From Acuticoccus sp. I52.16.1 (GTDB lineage Bacteria; Pseudomonadota; Alphaproteobacteria; Rhizobiales; Amorphaceae), in contig NZ_CP094828.1 in NCBI RefSeq assembly GCF_022865125.1, positions 124,001-188,000 on the forward strand: a DNA stretch of 64,000 bases, given 5' to 3'. Every line of letters starts with the position of its first letter. Within the stretch, counting starts at the first letter, position 1. Made by a program: the position numbers and the translations under genes. Of this stretch, positions 19,751 through 28,117 are shown piece by piece. The notes beneath the pieces were generated by a model. That model worked only from the letters and a program-made list of their open reading frames with translations. It was not told the DNA's origin and did no database searches.

Positions 19751-20043
19751 TGCGGTACAGACTTCGCCTATACATCACCGGTCGGACGCCTTACTCGCAA
19801 AGGGCAATCGCCAACCTGCATGAAATCTGCGATCGCGAGCTGAAGGGCCGCTGCGACGTCGAGATCATCGACGTGCTGGAGGATCCGTCGGCGGCGGAGG
19901 AAGATCGCATCCTCGCCACGCCGACCCTCGTGCGAAAACTGCCCGAACCGGTGCGCAAGATCATCGGCGATCTGAGCGACCGCGAAAAAGTCTACATCGG
20001 TCTGGACGTGTCCCCGATCGATATCAGCGTCTCAGGCGAATAA
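19750..20043 (+). CDS. kaiB: Circadian clock protein KaiB
   Basis: A 97-residue KaiB, matching the compact form (about 100 residues) without extensions. The thioredoxin-like N-terminus (RLRLYITGRTPYSQRAIANL), the cis-Pro region ATPTLVRKLPEP and the conserved GDLSDREKVYIGLD are all present. In characterised systems KaiB switches fold and binds the CI ring of KaiC. The GTG start overlaps the stop of the pseudo-receiver gene (TAGTG). kaiC begins five bases after its stop. Confidence 0.95.
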   Translation: MRYRLRLYITGRTPYSQRAIANLHEICDRELKGRCDVEIIDVLEDPSAAEEDRILATPTLVRKLPEPVRKIIGDLSDREKVYIGLDVSPIDISVSGE

Positions 20044-20048
20044 ACAAC

Positions 20049-21572
20049 GTGGCCCCCGTGAAGGAACTCCCCAAACTGTCGACCGGGATCGCCGGTCTCG
20101 ACGAAATCTCCAACGGCGGGCTCCCGCGCGGACGATCGACCCTGATCGCCGGCACGGCCGGTAGCGGCAAGACCGTCCTCGCGCTGCAATTCCTCTATTG
20201 CGGCGTCCACTTCTTCGAGCAGAACGGCGTGCTGGTCACCTTCGAAGAGACCCCGGTGGACATGATGGCCAACGTCGCCTCCTTCGGCTGGGGCCTGGAG
20301 GAGATGGTCGAGGCCAACAAGATCGCCATCGTCGACGCCGCGCCCGACCCGTCGGAGAACGTCGTCGAGGCCGGCGGGCACGACCTCGCCGCACTCATGG
20401 CCCGCATCGAAGGCGCGGTGCGGCGCGTCAAGGCCGACCGCGTCATCCTCGACGCCGTCGGCGCTCTCTTCCCGCAGTTCAGCGACTCGCTGCTGGTGCG
20501 GCGCGAGCTGCAACGCATCCTGGCGGGCCTGCGCGAGCTGGGCGTCACCACCATCATCAACCTGGAGCGCACCGACGACGAAGGCGCCGTCGGCCGCTTC
20601 GGCATCGAGGAGTTCGTCGCCGACAACGTCCTTCTGATGCGCAACCGGCTCGACATGGAGAAGCGCCGGCGCACCATCGAGATCCTCAAGTTCCGCGGCG
20701 CCACCCATCAAAAGGGCGAATACCCCTTCACCATCGACGATCAGGACGGCGTCACCGTGCTGCCGCTGTCGGCCACCAGCCTGCAACAGTCCTCGTCGGA
20801 CACGCGCCTGTCGTCGGGCGTGAAGGAGCTGGACGACATGTGCGGGGGCGGCATCTATCGCGACTCGATCATCCTCGTCTCCGGCGCCACCGGCACCGGC
20901 AAGACGCTGATGGTGACCGAGTACGTCAAGGCCGCCATCACCGCCGGTCAGCGCGTCCTCCTCATCGGCGCGGAGGAGAGCCGCGACCAGCTCGGCCGCA
21001 ACGCCAAGGCCTGGGGCGCTGACTTCGACAAGGCCGAGGCGGACGGCCTCCTCAAGATCATCTGCCGCTATCCCGAGGTCATGGGCCTCGAGGATCACCT
21101 GCTGCAGATCAAGCGCGATATCCGCGAGTTCCAGCCGACCCGCATCGCGGTCGACTCGCTCTCCGCCTTCGAGCGCGTCTCGTCGACGAAATCCTTCCGC
21201 GAGTTCGTGATCGGGATCACCGGCTTCATCAAAGACCAGCAGATGACCGGCCTGTTCACCAACACGACGTCGATGCTGATCGGCGGCGAGTCGGTGACGG
21301 AAACGCACATCTCCACAATCACAGACTCCATTATCCTCTTGCGCTACGTGGAGTTGTTCGGCGAAATGCGCCGCGGTCTCACCGTGCTCAAGATGCGCGG
21401 CACATGGCACGAAAAGGAGATCCGCGAGTACGTGATCGACGGCAACGGCATGTCGATCAAAGGACCCTTCAAGGGGGTTCACGGCATCCTTTCCGGTATG
21501 CCGACGTATAGTTTCACGACGGAGGCCGAGCGGATGGAGACCATGTTCACACCCAGCGACCGCGCGAAATAG
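20049..21572 (+). CDS. kaiC: Circadian clock ATPase/kinase KaiC
   Basis: A 507-residue double-RecA protein. CI has Walker A GTAGSGKT (35-42) and catalytic E66/E67. CII has Walker A GATGTGKT (279-286) and catalytic E309/E310. The autophosphorylation pair is conserved as S422/T423 in THISTITDS, matching S431/T432 of Synechococcus KaiC, with T418 at the T426 position. The C-terminus after the A-loop region is about as long as in cyanobacterial KaiC and lacks the long coiled-coil extension of Rhodobacter KaiC. The start is a GTG. It should form a hexamer with slow CI ATPase and CII kinase/phosphatase activity. Confidence 0.96.
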   Translation: MAPVKELPKLSTGIAGLDEISNGGLPRGRSTLIAGTAGSGKTVLALQFLYCGVHFFEQNGVLVTFEETPVDMMANVASFGWGLEEMVEANKIAIVDAAPDPSENVVEAGGHDLAALMARIEGAVRRVKADRVILDAVGALFPQFSDSLLVRRELQRILAGLRELGVTTIINLERTDDEGAVGRFGIEEFVADNVLLMRNRLDMEKRRRTIEILKFRGATHQKGEYPFTIDDQDGVTVLPLSATSLQQSSSDTRLSSGVKELDDMCGGGIYRDSIILVSGATGTGKTLMVTEYVKAAITAGQRVLLIGAEESRDQLGRNAKAWGADFDKAEADGLLKIICRYPEVMGLEDHLLQIKRDIREFQPTRIAVDSLSAFERVSSTKSFREFVIGITGFIKDQQMTGLFTNTTSMLIGGESVTETHISTITDSIILLRYVELFGEMRRGLTVLKMRGTWHEKEIREYVIDGNGMSIKGPFKGVHGILSGMPTYSFTTEAERMETMFTPSDRAK

Positions 21573-21587
21573 CGCCACGACGGGAAC

Positions 21588-23405
21588 GTGTATCCGACTG
21601 ATGCGAATACCAAACTCCTTCTCGTCGAGGACAACCCCGCCGACGCGGAGCTGACGGCCGCCGTTCTCGAAGGGGCCGATGTCACCTTCGAGATTTTGAC
21701 CGCCGCTTCGCTCGGCACCGCCCTCAGGCTCTTGAACGACGAGCCGATCGATGCCGTCGTGCTCGATCTCAATCTCCCGGACTCGCGCGGCATCGAGACC
21801 CTGCGCCGCATGCGCGAGCAGCACCACGACGTCGCCATCGTGGTCGTCTCCGGCGCCAACCCGCCGGGCCTGCGCGGCGACGTCCTCAGCGAGGGCGCAC
21901 AGGACTTCATCTGGAAGAACGAGCCCGACTCCAACTTCCTCGCCCGCTGCATTCTCTACGCGGTCGAGCGGCACCGGGCGCAGGAGGCGCACCGCAGCGT
22001 CCGCCAGCTGCTCGACGCCAACCCCGACGCGATGATCGTCGTCGATGGCGGTGGCATCGTGCGCTACATCAACAAGGCCGCGGAGGAGCTGCTGCACGAC
22101 GGGTCTAACCTCATCGGCGAGTGGCTCGGATTCTCCTCCGGCGAGCGGCTGACCGAGATCGAGATCCTCACCGGCGGCAAGCCGCGCACCTGCGAGATGA
22201 AGGTCGCCGAGATCGAGTGGAGCGGCCAGCGCGCCACCCTCGCCGCCATCCGCGACGTGACCGAGAACCGCCTCCTCGCCGAGCAGGTCCGCGCGGCGCA
22301 GAAGATGGAGGCGATCGGCGTCCTCGCCGGCGGCGTCGCGCACGACTTCAACAACCTGCTGGTCGTCATCATGGGCAACCTGGAGTTCCTGCGCGAGGAC
22401 ATCGAGGACGAGGACCACCAGGTGATGCTCTCGCGGATCGAGACCGCCACGGAGCGCGCCCGCACCCTCACCCGCCAGCTCCTCGCCATGTCGCGCCGGC
22501 AGCCCTCGCGCCCCGTCGTGGTGCGCCCCAACGACCTCATCATCAAAAGCTACACGATGCTTCGGCCGAGCTTCCCGAAGGACATCGAGCTCGTCTTCAT
22601 CCCCGCCGAGGAGATCTGGAACATCCGGATCGACCCCAGCGAGTTCGACCAGATCCTGATGAACCTCGCCTTCAACGCCAAGCACGCCTTGCCGCACGGC
22701 GGTCGGCTTCAGGTGGACCTCGCCAACACGACGCTGGAGCGCACCGTCAACGACCTGACGCCGGGGCAATATGTGCGCGTGCAGGTGTCGGACAACGGCA
22801 CCGGCATCGCGCCCGACCACCTGACCAAGATCTTCGAGCCGTTCTTCTCCACCAAGACCGCCGGCACCGGCACCGGCCTCGGCCTCGCCATCTGCCAGGG
22901 CATCGCCCGCAAGGCGGGGGGCGACATCGTCGTCTCCAGCGAAATCGGCGTCGGCAGCACCTTCTCGGTCCTGGTCCCGCGCTGCTACGACGCCGTGACC
23001 GAGATCGATACCAAGCCGGAACTGCCGCAGATCGTCGGCGACGAGACCGTGCTGGTGGTGGAGGACGACGCCGCCGTGGCCGGCTCCATCATGCAGGCCC
23101 TGCAGATGCGCGGCTTCCGCACGATCCATGTCGACGATGGCGAGAAGGCGACACGCGTTCTCAGCGAGGGCGGCGAAACGGTCGACATCGTCCTCAGCGA
23201 CGTGGTGATGCCGCGGATGGGGGGCGTGGAGCTGGCCCGGTGGCTGGCCAAGCACCGCCCGGAGATGAAGGTGGTCCTGGCGACCGGCTATGCCGACAAT
23301 GTCGACGCCCTGCGGGCCGAGAACAATCCGCAGCACGAATTCCTGTTCAAGCCCTTCGCCCCGACCGACCTCATCGCCACCGTGCGGATGATGCTCGACC
23401 GCTGA
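21588..23405 (+). CDS. Hybrid histidine kinase (REC-PAS-HisKA-HATPase-REC)
   Basis: A 605-residue soluble kinase, 15 bases after kaiC. The N-terminal receiver has E14/D15, phospho-acceptor D60 (VVLDLNLPDSRG) and K110. A PAS-like domain covers about 135-225. The HisKA phospho-acceptor is H252 in GGVAHDFNNLL. The HATPase has SDNGTGIAP and GTGTGLGLAI. A C-terminal receiver has D538 in VLSDVVMPRMGG and K588. There are no membrane segments. Input at the first receiver and relay through the last make it a candidate output or integration node of the Kai island. It ends the operon, facing gpmI. Confidence 0.92.
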   Translation: MYPTDANTKLLLVEDNPADAELTAAVLEGADVTFEILTAASLGTALRLLNDEPIDAVVLDLNLPDSRGIETLRRMREQHHDVAIVVVSGANPPGLRGDVLSEGAQDFIWKNEPDSNFLARCILYAVERHRAQEAHRSVRQLLDANPDAMIVVDGGGIVRYINKAAEELLHDGSNLIGEWLGFSSGERLTEIEILTGGKPRTCEMKVAEIEWSGQRATLAAIRDVTENRLLAEQVRAAQKMEAIGVLAGGVAHDFNNLLVVIMGNLEFLREDIEDEDHQVMLSRIETATERARTLTRQLLAMSRRQPSRPVVVRPNDLIIKSYTMLRPSFPKDIELVFIPAEEIWNIRIDPSEFDQILMNLAFNAKHALPHGGRLQVDLANTTLERTVNDLTPGQYVRVQVSDNGTGIAPDHLTKIFEPFFSTKTAGTGTGLGLAICQGIARKAGGDIVVSSEIGVGSTFSVLVPRCYDAVTEIDTKPELPQIVGDETVLVVEDDAAVAGSIMQALQMRGFRTIHVDDGEKATRVLSEGGETVDIVLSDVVMPRMGGVELARWLAKHRPEMKVVLATGYADNVDALRAENNPQHEFLFKPFAPTDLIATVRMMLDR

Positions 23406-23450
23406 GCCGGCCTCGTGACGCGCGGCCGGCCGCGGCGACGGTGCGGTGCC

Positions 23451-24971
23451 TCAGTCCGAGAACGTCGCCAGGCATCGCCCGGTCATCGCCGCGGGCTGCT
23501 CGAGCCCCATCAACGCCAGCACCGTCGGCGCCAGGTCGGCGAGGCGGCCGTCGTGCAGCGTCGCCTTGCGCGGCGTCACCAGCACCACCGGCACCTTGTT
23601 GAGCGTGTGGGCGGTGTGCGGGCCGCCTGTCTGCGGGTCGACCATCGTCTCGCAATTGCCGTGATCGGCGGTGAACAGCAGCGAGCCGCCCTTCGCGGTG
23701 ATGGCCTCCGCAATCCGGCCGAGCGCGCCGTCGACCGTCTCCACCGCCTTGATCGCCGCCTCCAGCACGCCGGTGTGTCCGACCATGTCCGGGTTGGCGA
23801 AATTGACGACGATGAAGTCGTAGCCGTCGCTGTCGATCGCCTTCAGCACCTCGGCGGTCAGCTCCGGGGCGGACATCTCCGGCTGGAGGTCGTAGGTGGC
23901 GACCTTCGGCGAGGGGACCATCTTGTGCACCTCGCCCTCGAAGGGGGCCTCGCGGCCACCATTGAGGAAGTAGGTCACGTGCGGATATTTCTCGGTCTCG
24001 GCGAGGTGGATCTGCGCCTTGCCGGCAGCCGACACCGTCTCGGCGAGCCCGTCGGCCAGGTCCTGCGCCTCGAACAGGGTCGTCAACCGCGCGTCCAGCT
24101 CCTTCGAGTAGGAGACCATGCCGACGGTGGCGGCGAACGCCGGCGGCGTACCGCGGTCGAAGCCGTCGAACGCCGGGTCGGTCAACGCCGTGAGGATCTC
24201 GCGCGCGCGATCGGAGCGGAAGTTGAAGCACAGCAGCGCGTCACCGTCGGCGATGCCGGCATAATCGCCCACCACGCTCGGCAGCACGAACTCGTCCGTG
24301 GTGCCCGCCGCGTGCGCGGCCTCCACCGCGCCGACCGCGCTCTTTGCCGCGACGCCCTCGCCCTGCGCGATCGCCTTGTAGGCCTTCTCCACGCGCTCCC
24401 AGCGGTGGTCGCGGTCCATCGCATAATAGCGGCCGCTCACCGTCGCGATCGTGGCCCCCTCGGGGAGCGCGGCTTCGGTCTCGCGCAGTTGGCGCACGGC
24501 CGAATCGGGGGCGGTGTCGCGCCCGTCGGTGAAGGCGTGCAGGACGCACGGCACCCCCGCCTCGGCCAGCGCCCTCGCCACCGCGACGGCGTGCCGCTGG
24601 TGACTGTGGACGCCGCCGTCGGAGACGAGGCCGAGGATGTGGCAGCGCCCGCCGCTCGCCTTCAGCGCCTCGGCGAGGCCCGTCGCGGCGAGGCGGGCGG
24701 CCAGGTCGCCGGTGGCGATGGCATCGTCGATCCGCGGCAACTCCTGCATCACCACCCGGCCGGCGCCGATGTTGAGGTGCCCCACCTCGGAGTTGCCCAT
24801 CTGGCCCTCGGGGAGACCGACATCCGGGCCACAGGTGGTGAGAAAGGCGTGGGGATGATCGGCGAAGAGCCGGTCGAAATTGGGCGTGTTGGCGAGCAGG
24901 ACGGCATTGGCCTCGCGCGCCTCGCGCCAGCCCCAACCGTCGAGAATCATGAGCATCACCGGAGTCGGCAT
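23451..24971 (-). CDS. gpmI: 2,3-bisphosphoglycerate-independent phosphoglycerate mutase
   Basis: A 506-residue metalloenzyme interconverting 3- and 2-phosphoglycerate in glycolysis and gluconeogenesis. It begins MPTPVMLMILDGWG. The phosphoserine nucleophile is S61 in QMGNSEVGHLNIGAG. The metal-binding FTADHGNCE and GPHTAHTLNKVP segments are intact near the C-terminus. The frame is open further upstream, but the ATG at 24971 follows GGAGG and gives the family start. It converges on the Kai operon, with 45 bp between the stops. Confidence 0.95.
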   Translation of the reverse strand: MPTPVMLMILDGWGWREAREANAVLLANTPNFDRLFADHPHAFLTTCGPDVGLPEGQMGNSEVGHLNIGAGRVVMQELPRIDDAIATGDLAARLAATGLAEALKASGGRCHILGLVSDGGVHSHQRHAVAVARALAEAGVPCVLHAFTDGRDTAPDSAVRQLRETEAALPEGATIATVSGRYYAMDRDHRWERVEKAYKAIAQGEGVAAKSAVGAVEAAHAAGTTDEFVLPSVVGDYAGIADGDALLCFNFRSDRAREILTALTDPAFDGFDRGTPPAFAATVGMVSYSKELDARLTTLFEAQDLADGLAETVSAAGKAQIHLAETEKYPHVTYFLNGGREAPFEGEVHKMVPSPKVATYDLQPEMSAPELTAEVLKAIDSDGYDFIVVNFANPDMVGHTGVLEAAIKAVETVDGALGRIAEAITAKGGSLLFTADHGNCETMVDPQTGGPHTAHTLNKVPVVLVTPRKATLHDGRLADLAPTVLALMGLEQPAAMTGRCLATFSD

Positions 24972-25139
24972 CGGTCCTCCACCCGTTGTTCTCGTTGCGA
25001 TTAGGGCATATGCAGCCGCTCTTCCACCCGTTTCAGGTGGGCATGGCAGGGTCGCGCGTTTGGAGGATTCCGCTTTCACGCCTACCTACGCATGATGTTG
25101 GCGCCGTTCGGCGCAATTTCCCAGTTCACGGAGACGCAT

Positions 25140-26594
25140 ATGTTGAGGTCTGCCTCGCGGATTCTCACGCTGGTCATGGCGGTATCGCTGGTCGCGACCG
25201 GGGCAGCCGATGCCCAGCGCGGCACACGCGACAGGAACAAGCCGTCGCAAGAGTCCGCCGAGGCGTCCCCCGCGGCCGAAGCTCCCGCCGAGAAGGCGGC
25301 GGCCGCCCCCGCCGAGCCGGAACAGAAGCAGGCGGCCGCCGAACCGGCGCCGCAGGGCCCGCCGCCCCCCGCCGTCACATATGTGACGCTGGAGACGCAG
25401 GACATCACGCTCACCAGCCTGCTGCCGGGCCGCGTGGTCGCCTCCGGCGTCGCCGAAGTCCGCCCCCAGGTCGACGGGATCATCATCGAGCGCCTCTTCG
25501 AGGAGGGCGCCCACGTGACCATCGGCGACCCGATGTACCGGATCGACCCGGCGACCTACGAGGCCCAGGTCAACGCGGCGAAAGCCGCCGTGGCACAGGC
25601 CCAGGCGACCTTCAACGCCGCCCAGAGCGACGCCACGCGCAACGAGCGGCTGAACCAGCGCGGCGTCACCAGCGAGCAGACGCTGGAGACCGCGATCGCC
25701 GCGCGCGAGACCGCCAACGCCGCCCTCCAGGTCGCCCAGGCGCAGCTCCAGACCGCCGAGATCGACCTCGACCGGACGACCATCCGCGCACAGCTCACCG
25801 GCGTCGTCGGCCGCTCGCTGACGACGCAGGGCGCGCTGGTCACGGCCGGGCAGGCCGCCCCGCTCGCCGTCATCCGCGCCATCGACCCGGTGCTGGTGGA
25901 CGTCACCCAGTCGGCCGCGGAGCTGCTGGCCTTCCGCCGCGGCAGCCTGGAACACGAGCTTGCCGACGTCGACACCTCGGTGGCGCTGACACTGGCGGAC
26001 GGAACGGAGTTCGAGGCCCGCGGCGAGCTGACCGCGGCCGAGCCCTACGTCAACGAGCGCACCGGCGTGGTCACGCTGCGCCTGGAGTTCCCCAATCCGG
26101 ATGAGTTCCTGCTGCCGGGCATGTACGTCCAGGTGCAGATGCCGCAGGGGACCGCCAAGGGTATCATCCTGGCGCCGCAGGAAGGCGTGACGCGCAACCG
26201 CCGCGGCCTGCCGATCGCCTACGTGGTGAACGATGCGGACACGATCGAGGAGCGCGAGCTGACCACGCAGGGGACGCGCGGCGCCAACTGGATCGTGACG
26301 TCGGGCCTGAACGACGGCGAGCGAATGGTGGTGGCCGGCCTGCAGCGCATCCGCGCCGGCGCCAAGGTGCGCCCGGAGGAGCGGCAGCCCCCGGCGGCCG
26401 CACCGCCCGCCGCCGCGCCCGCCGCACCCGCCGCCGCGCAGCCCGCCGCCGACGAGCCCGCCGCAGCGGAGCAGGCCGAGAGCACCGACAAGACCGACGG
26501 CACGACAACCCAAGCCATGCCCACGGCCAAGCCCGCGACCACCGCGGCCGCCGAGCAGGCCACCCCCGAAGGCCGGCAGACCACGCCGAACTGA
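25140..26594 (+). CDS. RND efflux periplasmic adaptor subunit (AcrA/MexA family)
   Basis: A 484-residue membrane-fusion protein. A Sec signal peptide of about 26 residues is followed by an Ala/Pro/Glu-rich linker. The lipoyl/barrel-sandwich half (GRVVASGVAEVRPQVDG ... YRIDPATYEA), a helical hairpin, and the barrel and membrane-proximal domains come next (LPGMYVQVQMPQG). The last 90 residues are again a low-complexity Ala/Pro tail. GGAG lies six bases before the ATG at 25140; an earlier in-frame ATG at 25092 would disrupt the signal. No lipobox Cys is visible. No RND pump or outer-membrane factor lies next to it, so it is an orphan adaptor here. Confidence 0.88.
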   Translation: MLRSASRILTLVMAVSLVATGAADAQRGTRDRNKPSQESAEASPAAEAPAEKAAAAPAEPEQKQAAAEPAPQGPPPPAVTYVTLETQDITLTSLLPGRVVASGVAEVRPQVDGIIIERLFEEGAHVTIGDPMYRIDPATYEAQVNAAKAAVAQAQATFNAAQSDATRNERLNQRGVTSEQTLETAIAARETANAALQVAQAQLQTAEIDLDRTTIRAQLTGVVGRSLTTQGALVTAGQAAPLAVIRAIDPVLVDVTQSAAELLAFRRGSLEHELADVDTSVALTLADGTEFEARGELTAAEPYVNERTGVVTLRLEFPNPDEFLLPGMYVQVQMPQGTAKGIILAPQEGVTRNRRGLPIAYVVNDADTIEERELTTQGTRGANWIVTSGLNDGERMVVAGLQRIRAGAKVRPEERQPPAAAPPAAAPAAPAAAQPAADEPAAAEQAESTDKTDGTTTQAMPTAKPATTAAAEQATPEGRQTTPN

Positions 26595-26635
26595 GGGCGC
26601 CGAACTGAGGACGCCGCCACCCTCGCGTCGCGACG

Positions 26636-26681
26636 ACGCCCGGCCCACCCCCGCGAGGGGGAGCGCCGGGCGTTTTCGTTT
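26636..26681 (+). terminator. Rho-independent terminator of the RND adaptor gene
   Basis: An outer stem of nine pairs (26636-26644 with 26665-26673), an inner stem of five C-G pairs (26648-26652 with 26657-26661), then TTTTCGTTT. Confidence 0.8.
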
Positions 26682-26705
26682 GCGCCGCACGGCCGCGCCT
26701 GCCGG

Positions 26706-27182
26706 TCACCCCACGAAGGCGATGAGGCGCCCCAGCCCCAGAACGGTCAGCCACATGACGAGCGACAGTGCCGCGTGCGCCGCGGTGCGCCGGGGGCCGG
26801 CGCGCTGCATATCGCGGCCGTGGCGCGCGTGCAGAGCGAGGGCGATCAGCGTCCCCGCCCCCACCAGCGCGAGCTTGGCCTGGACGACGCCGAGCGCGGC
26901 ATATTCCCCCGCCCGCGCCGCGAACATCACCGCCCCAGTCCCCACCGCCAGCACCAGCCCCGCACCCGCGAAGGGCACCAGGAGCCGCGCCGCCGTCTCG
27001 GCCGGAATGCGCCCCACGCCGAGCGCGGCGCCGATCCGCACGAGGTTCAGCGGCACCATCGCCCCCACCAGCAACGCGATGCCGACGATGTGCGCCCCGT
27101 TCAGCGCCGCATAGCCCCAGCGGGCGCTGCGGGCCCATGCCGCGACGGGGCTGGCCTGTAGCGCCGCCCACAGCTCGTCCAC
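26706..27182 (-). CDS. Small four-helix membrane protein (CopD/DUF6644-like)
   Basis: A 158-residue integral membrane protein with four predicted membrane helices. Histidines near helix 1 (ALNGAHIVGIA) and in ALHARHGRDMQ could bind metal or haem, as in CopD-type proteins. The start is a GTG with no strong ribosome binding site. It lies 12 bases after the DUF6152-like gene, and the two are probably co-transcribed. Function unknown; a role in copper or redox handling would be a guess. Confidence 0.7.
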   Translation of the reverse strand: MDELWAALQASPVAAWARSARWGYAALNGAHIVGIALLVGAMVPLNLVRIGAALGVGRIPAETAARLLVPFAGAGLVLAVGTGAVMFAARAGEYAALGVVQAKLALVGAGTLIALALHARHGRDMQRAGPRRTAAHAALSLVMWLTVLGLGRLIAFVG

Positions 27183-27194
27183 GGCCCGCGCCCG

Positions 27195-27575
27195 TCAGCT
27201 CCGGTCGGGATAGAGGTCGTAGACCTCGCCGGCGAGGATGATCCGCTCGGCCTTCATCAGCTTCTGCCGCACGTCGGCGGCCGGCTGCCCCTGCACGATG
27301 ATCTCGACCCCCGCGGCGAGGTCGCCGTCCTTCAGCCCCGCACGCGCGTTGCGCCAGGGCTGGCCGACCTCCACGGTCCAGATCTCGCCGTCGGCCTCCA
27401 CCGTCAGCACCCCATGCGGGTTGCCGAGCTTGGCCGTGCGGATGACCCCGGTCAGCTCGATATTGCCGTCGGAGGTCCAACTCCAGCCGTGATGCGCGAA
27501 CGCGGGCGACAGGATGCAGGCGGGCACGGCGGCGGCCAAAAGGGCGGTGACCGTGCGGCGTGTCAGGCGTGACAT
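27195..27575 (-). CDS. Exported DUF6152-like protein
   Basis: A 126-residue exported protein. The signal region SRLTRRTVTALLAAA ends at AFAHHGW and contains RR, so Tat export is possible. The mature part is a small beta-rich domain (WSWTSDGNIELTGVI ... GNPHGVLTVEADG), as in the DUF6152 family. The ATG at 27575 lies seven bases after GGGAG; an upstream in-frame ATG at 27605 has no ribosome binding site. The mature N-terminal His-His could bind a metal. Function unknown. Confidence 0.75.
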   Translation of the reverse strand: MSRLTRRTVTALLAAAVPACILSPAFAHHGWSWTSDGNIELTGVIRTAKLGNPHGVLTVEADGEIWTVEVGQPWRNARAGLKDGDLAAGVEIIVQGQPAADVRQKLMKAERIILAGEVYDLYPDRS

Positions 27576-27651
27576 GGCGTATCTCCCATCCTCGTTGATC
27601 CACATGAGGCTAGCGATCGGAGAAATTCTGCCAACGGGGCAAAATTTCCTC

Positions 27652-27680
27652 TTGGCGAGCGCGCCAAAACCGACTACATC
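27652..27680 (+). promoter_or_regulatory. Promoter of tRNA-Glu
   Basis: TTGGCG (27652-27657) and TACATC (27675-27680) with 17-bp spacing. They predict a transcript starting near 27687, about ten bases before the mature tRNA. Confidence 0.5.
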
Positions 27681-27696
27681 GACGCCTCCACAGCAC

Positions 27697-27772
27697 GCGC
27701 CCTTCGTCTAGTGGTCCAGGACGCCGCCCTCTCACGGCGGAAACAGGGGTTCGAGTCCCCTAGGGCGTGCCA
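27697..27772 (+). tRNA. tRNA-Glu (anticodon CTC)
   Basis: A complete cloverleaf with the CCA encoded. The acceptor pairs 27697-27703 with 27762-27768 (G-U first pair). The D-arm contains the Glu-type TCGTCTAGTGGTCCAGGA. The anticodon stem CCGCC/GGCGG encloses CTCTCAC, giving anticodon CTC for GAG codons. The T-arm is AGGGG-TTCGAGT-CCCCT. Confidence 0.97.
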
Positions 27773-27993
27773 CGGTCTCCCCACTGCACAGCATCGCATC
27801 GTACCACCGCGCCACCGCGGGCGGGTTGTCGCGTTCGCCGGCCCCTCCTCGCGCTGCTCAACGTGCCGGCCTCAGCCCCACGGGGTGCCTCGCCGTGCGA
27901 CCCCGCCGTCGGCTGAGCCGACCGCCGGCGAGAGCCCGCCCGCCCCGCACGTCGGCCGAATGCGCGGCTACTCGGCTCGATAAACGAAAATGA

Positions 27994-28009
27994 TGGCATG
28001 CAATTTGCT
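27994..28009 (+). promoter_or_regulatory. Sigma-54 promoter of the TRAP-amidohydrolase operon
   Basis: TGGCATGCAATTTGCT has GG and GC exactly ten bases apart and differs from the sigma-54 consensus only at CATG for CACG. Transcription would start near 28020, about 98 bp before the first TRAP gene. A dyad GTCGGC-TGA-GCCGAC at 27908-27922 lies about 100 bp upstream, where an enhancer-binding activator could sit. Otherwise the gap 27773-28117 holds no gene. Confidence 0.6.
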
Positions 28010-28117
28010 GCTCTCCGCTGCGGCATATCCACGCCTTGGGCAACCCATGCCGGCGCCTCCCCGCGTCGGCGCGTCCAGAAAGATCCGACCGGATACCCAC
28101 ACAACGGAGACCTGCCG

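Noticed and set aside
19992-23336. Minus-strand open frame of 1114 codons across kaiC and the hybrid kinase
   Set aside because: Antisense shadow; no domain is recognisable, and the plus-strand genes have complete families with catalytic motifs.
15748-23405. Kai island as a recent horizontal acquisition
   Set aside because: Base composition and codon style look the same as the flanks, and no integrase, tRNA junction or repeats bound it.
27652-27667. TTGGCG-AGCG-CGCCAA palindrome before tRNA-Glu as an operator
   Set aside because: It coincides with the -35 and spacer of the tRNA promoter, and a tRNA gene needs no specific repressor; probably chance.
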